This document shows positions 35,652 to 45,190 of a stretch of DNA of 64,000 bases, piece after piece. Source of the stretch: Sulfitobacter brevis (GTDB lineage Bacteria; Pseudomonadota; Alphaproteobacteria; Rhodobacterales; Rhodobacteraceae); assembly GCF_900112755.1 (NCBI RefSeq), contig NZ_FOMW01000004.1:248001-312000 (forward strand). The letters run 5' to 3'. Position 1 is the first letter of the stretch. The number at the start of each line of letters is the position of its first letter. Position numbers and translations under genes: made by a program. Below the pieces are notes generated by a model, which was not told the DNA's origin, searched no databases, and saw nothing but the letters and a program-made list of their open reading frames with translations.

Positions 35652-37925
35652 ATGTCCGACACGCCCAATCTGCGTCAGGCCGCACTTGATTATCACGAGT
35701 TTCCCAAGCCCGGAAAACTGGAGATCAGGCCCACGAAACCGCTGGCCAATGGCCGCGATCTGGCGCGGGCCTATTCGCCCGGCGTCGCCGAAGCCTGCCT
35801 CGAGATCAAGAACGATCCTACCACTGCCGCCCGCTATACCGCGCGGGGCAATCTAGTCGCGGTGGTCACCAACGGCACTGCCGTGCTGGGGTTGGGCAAT
35901 ATCGGCGCGCTGGCCTCTAAACCAGTGATGGAGGGCAAGGCTGTCCTCTTCAAGAAGTTTGCCAATATCGACTGTTTTGACATCGAGGTGGACTGCGCCG
36001 ACCCTGAAAAACTGGCCGAGATCGTCTGTGCGTTGGAGCCGTCCTTTGGCGCGATCAACCTTGAAGACATTAAAGCCCCTGACTGTTTCACCGTTGAGCG
36101 GATCTGCCGCGAGCGGATGAACATTCCGGTGTTTCACGACGACCAGCACGGCACCGCAATTGTCGTGGGTGCTGCCGTCAAGAACGCGCTGTTTGTGGCT
36201 GGCAAGGCCTTTGACGAGATCAAGGTCGTTTCCACCGGCGGCGGTGCTGCGGGAATTGCTTGCCTCAATATGCTGCTGAAGCTTGGCGTGAAGCGCGAAA
36301 ACGTCTGGCTTTGCGATGTTAACGGGTTGGTCTACGAGGGCCGCGAGGTCGATATGAACCCGATAAAGTCGGAGTATGCACAAAGCACCGATCTGCGGAC
36401 GCTGGACGATGTGATTGATGGCGCGGACCTATTTCTCGGTCTATCAGGCCCCGGTGTTCTGACGCAGGCAATGGTCTCACGGATGACCAAACGCCCGATC
36501 ATTTTCGCCCTCGCCAACCCGACGCCGGAAATCTTGCCAGATTTGGCACGCGAGGTCGCGCCTGACGCGATCATCGCCACAGGCAGGTCGGATTTTCCCA
36601 ATCAGGTCAATAACGTGCTGTGCTTTCCCTTCATATTTAGGGGCGCGCTGGACGTAGGTGCGACGACGATCAATGACGAGATGAAGATCGCCTGTATCGA
36701 CGGCATCGCAGCTCTTGCCCGCGCCACCACCAGCGCCGAGGCCGCTGCCGCCTATCAGGGCGAAGAGATGACCTTTGGCGCCGATTACCTGATTCCAAAA
36801 CCCTTTGATCCGCGCCTTATCGGGATCGTATCCTCCGCCGTGGCCAAGGCCGCGATGGAGACAGGCGTGGCGACCCGACCGATCGCCGATATGGAAGCCT
36901 ACAAGCGCAAGCTCGATGGATCAGTGTTCCGGTCCGCGATGGTCATGCGTCCGGTGTTCGAGGCCGCGCGAATTTCGCCGCGCCGTTTGGTTTTTGCTGA
37001 AGGGGAGGACGAACGGGTTCTGCGGGCTGCACAGGCGATCATCGAAGAAACCGTCGAGACCCCGATCTTGATTGGACGGCCTGAGGTCATCGAGCGGCGC
37101 ATCGCCAAGGCGGGGCTCAATCTGCGTCTGGGCGACAATATCGAACTGGTGAATCCCGAGAACGATCCGCGCTACCGCGACTATTGGGAGACCTATCACA
37201 ACCTGATGTGCCGCCGCGGCGTCAGCCCTGATATTGCCCGCGCCATCATGCGCACCAATACCACCGCCATCGGCGCGGTCATGGTGCACCGCGGCGAAGC
37301 GGATAGCCTGATCTGCGGCACCTTTGGCGAATTCCGCTGGCATCTGAACTATGTCGAACAGGTCTTGGGCCGCGAGGGGCTGCATCCGCAGGGCGCCTTG
37401 TCGATGATGATTTTGGAAGACGGGCCGCTGTTTATCACCGATACACAGGTGCATCTGCGCCCAACGCCTGAACAGATCGCCGAGATCGCTATCGGCGCTG
37501 CACGTCATGTGCGCCGCTTTGGCATCGAGCCCAAAGTTGCGCTCTGTTCGCAAAGCCAGTTTGGCAACCAAACCGATAGCACCGGCAACCGGCTCCGCGC
37601 CGCCATCAAGCTGCTGGACGAAGGCGGTCATGATTTTTGCTATGAGGGCGAGATGAACATCGATACCGCGCTCGACCCTGAATTGCGCGCGCGTCTACTG
37701 CCATCAAACCGGATGGAAGGGGCGGCAAATGTGCTGGTCTTCGCCCATGCCGATGCGGCCTCGGGTGTGCGTAACATTCTGAAAATGAAGGGCGGCGGGC
37801 TTGAGGTCGGGCCGATTCTGATGGGGATGGGCAACCGCGCGCATATCGTCTCCCCGTCGATCACGGCGCGAGGGCTGTTGAACGTTGGCGCCATCGCGGG
37901 CACGCCCGTGGCGCATTACGGGTAA
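35652..37925 (+). CDS. maeB: NADP-dependent malic enzyme with C-terminal phosphotransacetylase-like domain
   Basis: 757 residues; malate to pyruvate plus CO2, forming NADPH, an anaplerotic exit from the TCA cycle. Residues 1-160 malic N-domain ([12 protein letters not shown]), 160-400 NAD(P)-binding domain ([29 protein letters not shown]), and 430-757 a phosphate acetyltransferase-like domain ([22 protein letters not shown]) that in this family acts as a regulatory, not catalytic, module. GAAGGAG lies just before the ATG. The gene is divergent from cdd; a GTTTA-N4-TAAAC dyad (35613-35626) and a CTTGCAAG palindrome sit in the shared region. Useful for feeding acetyl-CoA-derived carbon out as pyruvate. 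Confidence 0.96.
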   Translation: MSDTPNLRQAALDYHEFPKPGKLEIRPTKPLANGRDLARAYSPGVAEACLEIKNDPTTAARYTARGNLVAVVTNGTAVLGLGNIGALASKPVMEGKAVLFKKFANIDCFDIEVDCADPEKLAEIVCALEPSFGAINLEDIKAPDCFTVERICRERMNIPVFHDDQHGTAIVVGAAVKNALFVAGKAFDEIKVVSTGGGAAGIACLNMLLKLGVKRENVWLCDVNGLVYEGREVDMNPIKSEYAQSTDLRTLDDVIDGADLFLGLSGPGVLTQAMVSRMTKRPIIFALANPTPEILPDLAREVAPDAIIATGRSDFPNQVNNVLCFPFIFRGALDVGATTINDEMKIACIDGIAALARATTSAEAAAAYQGEEMTFGADYLIPKPFDPRLIGIVSSAVAKAAMETGVATRPIADMEAYKRKLDGSVFRSAMVMRPVFEAARISPRRLVFAEGEDERVLRAAQAIIEETVETPILIGRPEVIERRIAKAGLNLRLGDNIELVNPENDPRYRDYWETYHNLMCRRGVSPDIARAIMRTNTTAIGAVMVHRGEADSLICGTFGEFRWHLNYVEQVLGREGLHPQGALSMMILEDGPLFITDTQVHLRPTPEQIAEIAIGAARHVRRFGIEPKVALCSQSQFGNQTDSTGNRLRAAIKLLDEGGHDFCYEGEMNIDTALDPELRARLLPSNRMEGAANVLVFAHADAASGVRNILKMKGGGLEVGPILMGMGNRAHIVSPSITARGLLNVGAIAGTPVAHYG

Positions 37926-37937
37926 TCCACATGAATA

Positions 37938-37963
37938 CGCCGCCCCCAAAGCGAGGGGCGGCG
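37938..37963. terminator. GC hairpin after maeB
   Basis: CGCCGCCCC (37938-37946) pairs with GGGGCGGCG (37955-37963) across an 8-base loop. There is no T-run on the plus strand. It lies between the maeB stop and the convergent 38-aa ORF, so it may serve as terminator for either. Confidence 0.5.
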
Positions 37964-37988
37964 GACGCATCAATATAACTACGTCATC

Positions 37989-38105
37989 CTATTTGCGAGG
38001 TGCCGCGCCTTTGATCTCTGGCGCGATGACCGCAGCCTTCGGTGCCGGTTTGGCATCGGCTTTGGCTTTTTTCTTTTTGTTGGCGATCTTGTCACCCATC
38101 TTCAT
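37989..38105 (-). CDS. Small lysine-rich protein (38 aa), function unknown
   Basis: Too short for usual gene callers. ATG at 38105 is preceded by AAAGGG eight bases upstream, an excellent Shine-Dalgarno sequence. The product begins MKMGDKIANKKKKAKADAKP and continues with Ala, Pro and Lys; about one third of residues are basic, there is no hydrophobic segment, and the chain is likely disordered. The codons are ordinary for the genome. A basic disordered micro-protein may bind RNA, DNA or anionic surfaces, but nothing specific can be said. The upstream hairpins may terminate the neighbouring 24-aa transcript. Confidence 0.6.
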   Translation of the reverse strand: MKMGDKIANKKKKAKADAKPAPKAAVIAPEIKGAAPRK

Positions 38106-38188
38106 GACCCTTTGTCCACGAACGTGACGCCTGCACAATGCCGCGTCTGTTGTTTAGTCTGTCACCGGCCCCATGCAAAATCTGTGTT

Positions 38189-38212
38189 GTTTTCGACAAT
38201 GAGGTCGAAAAC
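38189..38212. other. Perfect hairpin GTTTTCGA...TCGAAAAC
   Basis: 8-bp perfect arms at 38189-38196 and 38205-38212 around an 8-base loop. It lies beside the GC hairpin at 38219-38244; together they separate the two small ORFs. It may protect RNA or add to termination; it lacks a strong T-tract. Confidence 0.4.
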
Positions 38213-38218
38213 GAACAA

Positions 38219-38244
38219 CGCCGTCCCGGTCTCCCGGGGCGGCG
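38219..38244 (-). terminator. Terminator downstream of the 24-aa ORF
   Basis: CGCCGTCCCGG (38219-38229) and CCGGGGCGGCG (38234-38244) pair in 11 positions with one G-T pair around TCTC. On the minus strand it is followed by a T-rich TTGTTCGTTTT. It lies 40 bases after the 24-aa ORF stop, which supports that a minus-strand transcript passes through that ORF. Confidence 0.6.
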
Positions 38245-38283
38245 TAAATGTTTTGCGGATTAAGCCATGGGTGCGGGCGAAGA

Positions 38284-38358
38284 CTATTTCTTCGGTGTCT
38301 TATCGCCGGGTTTGGACGGCGATGATTTTGGCGCTGGCTTCTTTGGTGTTTCGGGCAT
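38284..38358 (-). CDS. Possible micro-protein (24 aa), Lys/Pro/Ser-rich
   Basis: ORF of 25 codons starting ATG at 38358. Its product is MPETPKKPAPKSSPSK plus eight more mostly basic/polar residues ending in a KK pair. It is followed by a terminator (38219-38244) on the same strand, and it resembles the nearby 38-aa product in Lys/Pro/Ala content. The ribosome site is weak (GAGAG 10-14 bases upstream), so translation is uncertain. No homologue known to me. Confidence 0.35.
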   Translation of the reverse strand: MPETPKKPAPKSSPSKPGDKTPKK

Positions 38359-38437
38359 GCTGCATACTCTCGTTTGCAAATCAGTCGGGCACTATGCCGG
38401 ACCTGATCCCAATGTGCCTGAGTGCAGCGCAAACGAA

Positions 38438-38468
38438 ATGTCGTATTTAGCCCTGATGTCGTATTTAG
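38438..38468. repeat. Two tandem 13-bp direct repeats ATGTCGTATTTAG
   Basis: Perfect copies at 38438-38450 and 38456-38468, spaced with a period of 18 bases. They lie upstream of the 24-aa minus-strand ORF and downstream of the OmpV terminator. On the minus strand the unit reads CTAAATACGACAT. This could be a pair of operator sites or promoter elements for the micro-gene. Confidence 0.45.
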
Positions 38469-38552
38469 ATTCCTACGGCTAAGGTTTGCCGAGCGACATG
38501 GCCAATCCGGCTGAACTTGGCTGATGCGGTCATCCCACACGTATTTCGCGAA

Positions 38553-38579
38553 AAAGGCGGGAACTGCGGCCCCGCCTTT
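38553..38579 (-). terminator. Terminator of the OmpV-type gene
   Basis: AAAGGCGGG (38553-38561) pairs with CCCGCCTTT (38571-38579); on the minus strand the stem ends in a T-run (CCTTTTTCG). It lies 62 bases downstream of the OmpV gene stop. Confidence 0.8.
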
Positions 38580-38640
38580 GGTGTTTATTCCCGTTCGAGC
38601 ATCGCGCAGTTTGAACTGCGCCCCGTGCTTAGGCCCGCTT

Positions 38641-39414
38641 TTAGAATCGCAGGGTAAAGGCGCGGCTCAGGCCGAGGCGCACTGTCCACTGATCTTCGGA
38701 GCCGAACTGCGTGATCGGGCTTGCGGCTGCGTCGTTGAGCAGGTGCTCATATTCGACAGCGCCCTCAATCGCCCAAGCATCGCCGATGCGGTAGGTCGCT
38801 TCGACCTCAACACCGGCACCAAGCAAGCCGCCTTTGGCGTCAAATGCGCCAAAGTTCGGGGAGGCCAGAGCCTCGACCCCGCTAACGCCGAAATAAGTTG
38901 CAGCGTAAGTATCATTGCCCAGATTGAAACGCGGGCCAGCCGTTACGGTCAAGCGGCTGTTGGGGCGGAAGATCACATCCGCGCCGATAGTGCCCGAGAT
39001 ACCCTCAGAGCCGCCAAAGCCTTTACGGACTTCACCGAATGCCTGCCAGTTGGCCTCGCGGTAGGCGACGCCAAACCCAAGTTCGATGGTATCATCGATG
39101 TCGTTCAGGCCCTGCAGTTCAGGATTTTCCGACGCTTCGCGTGCGCCGATATACCGGAATGCGCCTTTGAAGGCGAAGCCGTTGTCAGGAATTTCATAAA
39201 TGCCGTTGCCCGCATTGATCGGGCCCCATTTCAGGGCGCCAAAGGTAAAGCCGAGATCAGGGGCGGCACCGTAAGCGTCCGAGCCGGGATAATCCGGGGC
39301 CGCGCTCACACCGCCACGCAGTGAAAAGTTGAACGACCGCTCCTGCGCAGCTGCGGGAAGGGCAGCGCTGGTTGCAAGAACGAGGCCAAGTGTAAATGTA
39401 GGGGAAAGACGCAT
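38641..39414 (-). CDS. MipA/OmpV family outer-membrane protein
   Basis: 257 residues. Signal peptide MRLSPTFTLGLVLATSAALPAAAQ, then beta strands typical of a 12-stranded barrel (SFNFSLRGGVSAAPDYPGSDAYGAAPDLGFTFG, YIGAREASENPELQGLNDIDDTIELGFGVAY) and a final aromatic residue (...AFTLRF), the normal ending for BAM-inserted porins. MipA/OmpV proteins interact with murein enzymes in E. coli or act as osmoregulated porins. The start at 39414 matches the signal; the longer frame to 39498 is not needed. Divergent from prpE. Confidence 0.9.
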   Translation of the reverse strand: MRLSPTFTLGLVLATSAALPAAAQERSFNFSLRGGVSAAPDYPGSDAYGAAPDLGFTFGALKWGPINAGNGIYEIPDNGFAFKGAFRYIGAREASENPELQGLNDIDDTIELGFGVAYREANWQAFGEVRKGFGGSEGISGTIGADVIFRPNSRLTVTAGPRFNLGNDTYAATYFGVSGVEALASPNFGAFDAKGGLLGAGVEVEATYRIGDAWAIEGAVEYEHLLNDAAASPITQFGSEDQWTVRLGLSRAFTLRF

Positions 39415-39649
39415 GGCAGTAGTCACTCCGGAATAACGGTTACGATGGACGTTTGCGCTGTCCCTAACACTCTGCGGGCGAATCAACAGATCAAACAATG
39501 TTTGACCGCCGGATTAATCGCGACCGTTCCACGCTTGCAACGGTTGCCCGTTCCCGCAGTCACGTCACTCGCTGCGCGGCCAAGCATCCGCCTTGCCCTG
39601 CCCCGCCGCGCCGCCTAACACTTTGCCCCAGAACCGAGGAGGACGATCT

Positions 39650-41542
39650 ATGGGATACCGCGACACATACGCCCGCTGGCAAGCTGACCCCGAAGCCTAT
39701 TGGCTGGAGCAGGCGCAAGCGATTGATTGGGATGTGGCCCCGACCCAAGCGTTGTTCGAGCGCGGTAATGATATGTATGAGTGGTACGCCGATACGCGGG
39801 TCAACGGGTGCTACAATGCCGTGGACCGCCATGTCGAACAGGGTCGCGCCGATCAGGTGGCGATTATCCATGACAGCCCTATCACCGGCACCCAGTCAAA
39901 GATCACCTTTGCCGAGTTGCAGAGCCGTGTAGCCAATCTTGCCGGCGCGCTGGTTGCTCAAGGCGTCACCAAAGGCGACCGCGTATTGATCTATATGCCG
40001 ATGGTCCCCGAGGCGGTTGAGGCGATGTTGGCCTGCGCACGGATCGGGGCAATTCATTCGGTAGTCTTCGGCGGGTTCGCTGCCAATGAGTTGGCCGTGC
40101 GGATTGACGATTGCACCCCCAAGGCGATCCTCGCCGCCTCTTGCGGGTTGGAGCCGGGCCGCGTCGTGCCCTACAAGCCGCTGCTGGATGCCGCGATTGA
40201 TATGGCCACCCATAAGATTGAAACCTGCATCATTTTGCAACGCCCACAGCAAACCTGCAGCTTGGTCGAAGGCCGCGATCTGGACTGGCACACGGCGCAA
40301 GACGGCGTGGCCCCAGCGGATTGCGTTTCGGTCGAGGGCAATCATCCGGCCTATATTCTCTATACCTCCGGCACGACCGGTGCGCCTAAAGGCGTGGTGC
40401 GCCACACGGCGGGCCATCTGGTGGCGCTGAACTGGACGATGAAGAATGTCTATAACGTCGACCCCGGCGATGTGTTCTGGGCGGCCTCTGATGTCGGCTG
40501 GGTCGTGGGCCACAGCTACATCTGCTACGCGCCGCTGATCCACGGCAACACCACCGTGGTGTTCGAGGGCAAGCCCATCGGCACCCCCGACGCGGGCACT
40601 TTCTGGCGGGTGATTGAAGAGCATAACGTGCGCAGCTTTTTCACCGCCCCCACCGCGATCCGCGCCGTCAAACGCGAGGATCCAAAAGGCGAGTTTCGGA
40701 AGAAATACGACCTGTCCTGCCTGCGCGCGCTTTATCTTGCGGGCGAACGCGCTGATCCCGATACCATCGAATGGGCGCAAGACGTGCTTGGCACGCCGGT
40801 TTATGATCACTGGTGGCAGACAGAATCCGGCTACGCCATGGTCGCCAACCCGACCGGATTGGAAACTTTGCCGGTCAAGATCGGCTCGCCCACAGTGGCA
40901 ATGCCGGGCTATGACATCCGCATTCTGGATGAAGCGGGCCATGAATTGCCTCCGGGCAAGCTGGGTGCCATTGCAGTCAAACTGCCGCTGCCGCCCGGCA
41001 CATTACCCACCCTGTGGAACGCCGAAGACCGGTTTCGGAAATCCTATCTCACCGCCTTCCCCGGATTTTACGAGACGGGTGACGCGGGCATGATCGACGA
41101 GGATGGCTATCTCTATATCATGGCGCGTACCGATGACGTGATCAATGTGGCGGGCCACCGCCTGTCCACCGGCGCGATGGAGGAAGTGCTGGCAGGCCAC
41201 CCCGATGTTGCAGAATGTGCCGTTGTCGGCGTCAGCGACGCGCTAAAAGGACAGGCCCCGATCGGATTTCTTTGCCTTTCCAAAGGCGTTGACCGCCCCC
41301 ACGCCGAGATTGTGGCAGAATGCGTCAAACGGATGCGCGACCAGATCGGCCCTGTTGCGGCCTTCAAACTGGCGCTTGTGGTTGACCGCCTACCCAAGAC
41401 ACGCTCGGGCAAAATCCTGCGCGCCACGATGGTCAAAATCGCTGATAGCGCACCGTTCAAGCTGCCCGCCACTATTGATGATCCGGCCATCCTTGATGAG
41501 ATCAAACTGGCACTGCAAAGCATCGGCTACGCCAAAGAATAA
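39650..41542 (+). CDS. prpE: Propionyl-CoA synthetase
   Basis: 630 residues, adenylate-forming enzyme of the acetyl-CoA synthetase subfamily. The N-terminus (MGYRDTYARWQADPEAYWLEQAQAIDW) and the early YEWYADTRVNGCYNAVDRHVEQG segment match PrpE rather than Acs. P-loop YILYTSGTTGAPKGVVRHT (about residue 248-266), catalytic Lys in KTRSGKILRATM near the end. ATG at 39650 is preceded by GAGGAGGA. It activates propionate to propionyl-CoA, which feeds carboxylation or the methylcitrate route, neither of which is in this window. Followed by a terminator shared with the CsbD gene. Confidence 0.94.
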   Translation: MGYRDTYARWQADPEAYWLEQAQAIDWDVAPTQALFERGNDMYEWYADTRVNGCYNAVDRHVEQGRADQVAIIHDSPITGTQSKITFAELQSRVANLAGALVAQGVTKGDRVLIYMPMVPEAVEAMLACARIGAIHSVVFGGFAANELAVRIDDCTPKAILAASCGLEPGRVVPYKPLLDAAIDMATHKIETCIILQRPQQTCSLVEGRDLDWHTAQDGVAPADCVSVEGNHPAYILYTSGTTGAPKGVVRHTAGHLVALNWTMKNVYNVDPGDVFWAASDVGWVVGHSYICYAPLIHGNTTVVFEGKPIGTPDAGTFWRVIEEHNVRSFFTAPTAIRAVKREDPKGEFRKKYDLSCLRALYLAGERADPDTIEWAQDVLGTPVYDHWWQTESGYAMVANPTGLETLPVKIGSPTVAMPGYDIRILDEAGHELPPGKLGAIAVKLPLPPGTLPTLWNAEDRFRKSYLTAFPGFYETGDAGMIDEDGYLYIMARTDDVINVAGHRLSTGAMEEVLAGHPDVAECAVVGVSDALKGQAPIGFLCLSKGVDRPHAEIVAECVKRMRDQIGPVAAFKLALVVDRLPKTRSGKILRATMVKIADSAPFKLPATIDDPAILDEIKLALQSIGYAKE

Positions 41543-41558
41543 ATGGCCCCTTAAACAA

Positions 41559-41586
41559 AAAAGCGGCCCCGCAAGGGACCGCTTTT
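41559..41586. terminator. Terminator between prpE and the CsbD gene
   Basis: AAAAGCGGCCCC (41559-41570) pairs with GGGACCGCTTTT (41575-41586) with one mismatch, around GCAA, bounded by A-run and T-run. Suitable for both convergent genes. Confidence 0.85.
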
Positions 41587-41607
41587 CATCTGTAAGTCTA
41601 GTGACGT

Positions 41608-41805
41608 TTAGTGCTTGGCAGCAAATGCGTCGATCTGGCGCTCGGCTTCGTCTTTCTCGATGCCATAACGTTCTTGAATCTTGCCAGCCAGTTTTTCGCG
41701 GTTGCCTTCGGCTTGCTGGATTTCGTCGTCGGTCAAATCGCCCCATTGCTCTTTTACCGATCCGGTCATCTGCTTCCAATTACCTTCAATCCGGTCCCAA
41801 TTCAT
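41608..41805 (-). CDS. CsbD-family stress protein
   Basis: 65 residues: MNWDRIEGNWKQMTGSVKEQWGDLTDDEIQQAEGNREKLAGKIQERYG, the full CsbD signature. Small hydrophilic bundle-forming proteins of this kind are induced in general stress in many bacteria. AAGGAG lies eight bases before the ATG. Biochemical role is not established. Alone, with the terminator at 41559-41586 downstream. Confidence 0.95.
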   Translation of the reverse strand: MNWDRIEGNWKQMTGSVKEQWGDLTDDEIQQAEGNREKLAGKIQERYGIEKDEAERQIDAFAAKH

Positions 41806-41930
41806 CGTCGGTACTCCTTCTGTTTTGCGTTAACGAGAGGAAGACGGGTGATACTCCCCTCTCTCGCAAACCCAACGTACAAAACAGATTTGGGTTCCCG
41901 CCCGCATTCCCGCGATTGGCGAAGGATTGC

Positions 41931-42686
41931 CTAGGTGAACTGTTCGCTGATCAACCGCTCTTCGAGCCCGTGGCCGGGATCAAACAGGATGCGGTGCATG
42001 ATTGACGGGTCCGAATGGATCTCTACCCGCACGACATCGCGGTGCGATTTTCCGTCTGCATCCGCCATCACAGGGCGCTTTTCCGGCTCCAGCACATCAA
42101 ACCGCACTGTGGCGCGTTTGGGCAGCAGTGCCCCCCGCCAACGCCGGGGCCGGAACGCCGCCATTGCGGTCAGCGCCAGCACATCGGCACCAATCGGCAA
42201 TATCGGGCCGTGGGCGGAATAATTATAGGCGGTCGACCCTGCTGGCGTGGCCACCAAGGCACCATCGCAGACCAGTTCCTCCATCCGCAAACGCCCATCC
42301 ACGGTGATCTGCAACTTCGCCGCCTGCGGCCCCTCGCGCAGCAACGCCACTTCATTCAACGCCAGCGCCCGTGAGGTCGACCCATCAGCATGGGTGGCCT
42401 GCATCACCAGCGGATTAATTACCGCCTCTTCGGCGTTTTGCAGCCGCGCGACCAAGTCATCCTCGGCATAGTCGTTCATCAAAAATCCGATGGTGCCCCG
42501 GTTCATGCCGTACACCGCCACGCCAAGCTCTTGGGTCTCATGCAGGGTTTGCAGCATGAAGCCGTCGCCGCCCAGCGCCACGATTACCTCGGCCTGAGGC
42601 AAGGCCACATTGCCATAGCGCGCCGATAGTGCCGCAAGAGCTGCTTGCGCGACGGGCGCGGAGCTGGCGTCAAAGGCAATTTTCAT
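41931..42686 (-). CDS. nadK: NAD kinase
   Basis: 251 residues, phosphorylates NAD to NADP. The GGDG motif ([17 protein letters not shown]), [11 protein letters not shown] with NE, and [18 protein letters not shown] are present. The start at 42686 (MKIAFD) is favoured over 42692, because GAGAG is six bases upstream of it. It is divergent from glyA (173-nt gap). NADPH supply matches the demand of the malic enzyme and biosynthesis. Confidence 0.94.
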   Translation of the reverse strand: MKIAFDASSAPVAQAALAALSARYGNVALPQAEVIVALGGDGFMLQTLHETQELGVAVYGMNRGTIGFLMNDYAEDDLVARLQNAEEAVINPLVMQATHADGSTSRALALNEVALLREGPQAAKLQITVDGRLRMEELVCDGALVATPAGSTAYNYSAHGPILPIGADVLALTAMAAFRPRRWRGALLPKRATVRFDVLEPEKRPVMADADGKSHRDVVRVEIHSDPSIMHRILFDPGHGLEERLISEQFT

Positions 42687-42859
42687 ATCCATCTCTCAAG
42701 TTTCCGATCAGGCGCATTTGCCTCCGAAACAAACACATTATCCCTCGCGCTACCAGCATTGCCGTTCATATCGCCCGACCTGTCGGAATCCCTACTTCCC
42801 GACCGCCGTCGTTTCCGATACGAAACGCCCAAATACATCGCCTGAGAGGAACTTTCACA

Positions 42860-44137
42860 ATGTCCGGCTTTTTCACAGACACGCTTGCCAATTCCGACCC
42901 CGCCATCTTCGGTGCCATCACCGACGAGCTGGGCCGCCAGCGCGACGAGATCGAACTGATCGCTTCCGAGAACATCGTGTCCAAAGCCGTGCTGCAAGCC
43001 CAAGGCTCGGTGATGACCAACAAATATGCCGAAGGCTATCCGGGCCGTCGCTACTATGGTGGCTGCCAGTTCGTTGACGTCGCCGAAAACCTCGCGATTG
43101 AGCGCGCCTGCGAGCTTTTTGATTGCAGCTTTGCCAACGTACAGCCGAACTCCGGCAGCCAAGCCAACCAAGGCGTGTTCCAAGCCCTACTGCAGCCCGG
43201 CGACACCATTCTGGGCATGAGCCTCGATGCAGGCGGCCACCTCACCCACGGTGCCGCGCCCAACCAGTCCGGCAAATGGTTCAACGCCATTCAGTACGGT
43301 GTGCGCAAGCAAGACAACCTGCTGGATTACGATCAGGTCGAAGAGCTGGCGAAAGAGCATAAGCCCAAGATGATCATCGCCGGTGGTTCCGCCATTCCGC
43401 GCCAGATCGATTTCAAGCGCATGCGCGAGATTGCCGATATGGTCGGCGCTTACTTGCATGTCGACATGGCGCACTTTGCGGGCCTTGTGGCGGCGGGCGA
43501 ACACCCCTCGCCTTTCCCGCACGCCCATGTTGCCACCACAACCACCCATAAAACCCTGCGCGGCCCGCGCGGCGGCATGATCCTCACCAACGACGAGGCT
43601 TTGGCGAAAAAATTCAACTCCGCGATTTTCCCGGGCATTCAGGGCGGCCCCCTGATGCATGTCATTGCCGCCAAGGCCGTGGCCTTTGGCGAAGCGCTGC
43701 GCCCCGAGTTCAAGACCTACATCAAACAGGTCATTGCCAATGCGCAGGCCCTGTCCGACCAGCTGATCAAAGGCGGCTTGGATACGGTCACACATGGCAC
43801 CGATACCCATGTGGTGCTGGTCGATCTGCGCCCCAAAGGCGTTACCGGCAATATTGTCGACAAGGCTCTGGGCCGCGCCCATATCACCTGCAACAAAAAC
43901 GGCGTGCCCTTCGACCCTGAGAAGCCGACCGTCACTTCCGGCATCCGGCTCGGCTCGCCCGCTGGCACCACGCGCGGCTTCGGCGAAGCTGAATTCCGCC
44001 AGATCGCCGACTGGATCATCGAAGTAGTCGACGGAATTGCCGCAAATGGCGCCGATGGCAACGCCGAGGTCGAACAAAAGGTCAAAGCCGAAGTCGAAGC
44101 CCTGTGCAAACGCTTCCCCCTCTATCCCGACCTCTAA
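42860..44137 (+). CDS. glyA: Serine hydroxymethyltransferase
   Basis: 425 residues, PLP enzyme interconverting serine and glycine with tetrahydrofolate. PLP lysine is in [30 protein letters not shown] and [16 protein letters not shown] are conserved around the cofactor. ATG at 42860 follows GAGAGGA; the frame to 42629 is antisense to nadK. Cytoplasmic tetramer or dimer. A dyad follows its stop at 44147-44173. No riboswitch or attenuator is visible ahead of it. Confidence 0.97.
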   Translation: MSGFFTDTLANSDPAIFGAITDELGRQRDEIELIASENIVSKAVLQAQGSVMTNKYAEGYPGRRYYGGCQFVDVAENLAIERACELFDCSFANVQPNSGSQANQGVFQALLQPGDTILGMSLDAGGHLTHGAAPNQSGKWFNAIQYGVRKQDNLLDYDQVEELAKEHKPKMIIAGGSAIPRQIDFKRMREIADMVGAYLHVDMAHFAGLVAAGEHPSPFPHAHVATTTTHKTLRGPRGGMILTNDEALAKKFNSAIFPGIQGGPLMHVIAAKAVAFGEALRPEFKTYIKQVIANAQALSDQLIKGGLDTVTHGTDTHVVLVDLRPKGVTGNIVDKALGRAHITCNKNGVPFDPEKPTVTSGIRLGSPAGTTRGFGEAEFRQIADWIIEVVDGIAANGADGNAEVEQKVKAEVEALCKRFPLYPDL

Positions 44138-44146
44138 ACTACCATA

Positions 44147-44173
44147 GGTTACCGCCTGCCCAAGGCGGTGACC
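44147..44173 (+). terminator. Dyad downstream of glyA
   Basis: GGTTACCGCCT (44147-44157) pairs with AGGCGGTGACC (44163-44173) with one mismatch and a 5-base loop. The following sequence is only weakly T-rich, so termination strength is uncertain. Confidence 0.55.
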
Positions 44174-44312
44174 CTTAGCTCGATTTGACTGCAACTATCC
44201 TGCGGGAGTCTGGGGCACCGCCCCTAGCCTCGGACGCCAGACAATAGGACGCCTGCTATCTAAGCCCGCTATCGAATCCCGTCCGTTCCCCTCCACGAAA
44301 AGGACCGAACCC

Positions 44313-44708
44313 ATGAAAATCTTCCCCGCCGGATCGCGCCCGTCAGAAGTCGGCAACGCCGAGTATTTCACCGGCACAGTGCGCATGGACCCCTTGGTAA
44401 GCTCGCCCGCGCCCGCACGTCTGCGCGGGGTCAGCGTCACCTTCGAGGCGGGTGCCCGCACCGCATGGCATACCCATCCGCTTGGCCAGACCCTGATCGT
44501 GACCGCAGGGGCCGGACGCGCGCAAAAGCAAGGCGAGCCGATCCAGCAGTTACGTCCCGGCGATGTGGTCTGGTTCGCTCCGGAGGAAAAGCACTGGCAT
44601 GGCGCCGCGCCAGACTGCGCGATGACCCATATCGCCCTGCAAGAAGAGCTTGATGGCAAAGCTGTCGACTGGATGGAAAAGGTCAGCGACGCAGATTACC
44701 AAGGCTGA
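44313..44708 (+). CDS. Cupin-domain protein
   Basis: 131 residues forming one small beta-barrel: [58 protein letters not shown]. The metal-binding histidines are visible as HTHP and KHWHG, matching the (R)-mandelonitrile lyase/YhhW-like small cupin group, many of which are quercetinase-like or isomerase enzymes. AAAGGA is eight bases upstream. Alone; substrate unknown. Confidence 0.92.
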   Translation: MKIFPAGSRPSEVGNAEYFTGTVRMDPLVSSPAPARLRGVSVTFEAGARTAWHTHPLGQTLIVTAGAGRAQKQGEPIQQLRPGDVVWFAPEEKHWHGAAPDCAMTHIALQEELDGKAVDWMEKVSDADYQG

Positions 44709-44759
44709 TCATATCGCGGGGAAGTTACAGCCACGCTCCGCGCCCCGCGCCCGCTGCGC

Positions 44760-45134
44760 TTAGATAAAGCCGCGCCACCAGAGCCAGAACAGAAACGCCA
44801 CGATAATACACAGCAGGTTAAAGGCGATCACCCCCGCCAGTGATAATACCTGCCCCTTGCGCCTGTCTTTGGCGTCAATGCTGCGCAAATGGCCAATGAC
44901 CTCAGCGTAGGCTGACTGCAGCTTTTGATCATCCATCTGGCGGGCAATCTTCGGACTTTGCCCGTAACGCTCGGCATCGACCAACACGCTACCTTGCTGG
45001 CGCACACGCCGTGGCAGCAACCGTCCAGCCCGCCGGAACGCCTGTTGTAGCGTCTTGGATTTTACCCCCAGCTTGGCTTCAAACTGCTGGCGCAGGGTCT
45101 GGCTTTTGGCCGCAATATCACTGTACTCAATCAT
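44760..45134 (-). CDS. Small membrane protein, function unknown
   Basis: 124 residues: a long hydrophilic, arginine/lysine/glutamine-rich helical N-part (about 1-90) that looks coiled-coil, and one C-terminal membrane helix (VLSLAGVIAFNLLCIIVAFLFWLWW) ending at the chain end, like a tail-anchored protein facing the cytoplasm. No recognisable domain and no clear ribosome site. Orientation suggests it is divergent from the esterase gene at 45191 (56-nt gap). Confidence 0.75.
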   Translation of the reverse strand: MIEYSDIAAKSQTLRQQFEAKLGVKSKTLQQAFRRAGRLLPRRVRQQGSVLVDAERYGQSPKIARQMDDQKLQSAYAEVIGHLRSIDAKDRRKGQVLSLAGVIAFNLLCIIVAFLFWLWWRGFI

Positions 45135-45190
45135 GACGCGGACCCTAATCGCTCTGGCACCCCGCCTGCAATGGGCCTAGGTTCGGATTT

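Larger units (their letters stand above)
37926..38640. other. 715-nt stretch between maeB and the OmpV gene: micro-genes, hairpins, repeats
   Basis: No ordinary-sized gene fits. Instead there are, in order: a GGGCGGCG-type dyad after maeB, a 38-residue ORF with a strong ribosome site, two hairpins (38189-38212 and 38219-38244), a 24-residue ORF, a pair of 13-bp direct repeats, and the OmpV terminator (38553-38579). Both ORFs are on the minus strand and rich in Lys, Ala and Pro. Apparent plus-strand ORFs here (for example 38112-38450) look like non-coding readings: no ribosome site or coding bias. Confidence 0.5.

Noticed and set aside
38112-38482. Plus-strand ORFs (112 and 71 codons) in the maeB-ompV gap
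   Set aside because: No ribosome site, codon use unlike neighbours, and they run through hairpins, direct repeats and the minus-strand micro-ORF.
42687-42859. Riboswitch or attenuator before glyA
   Set aside because: No conserved glycine, SAM or folate riboswitch core can be recognised; only weak local pairing.
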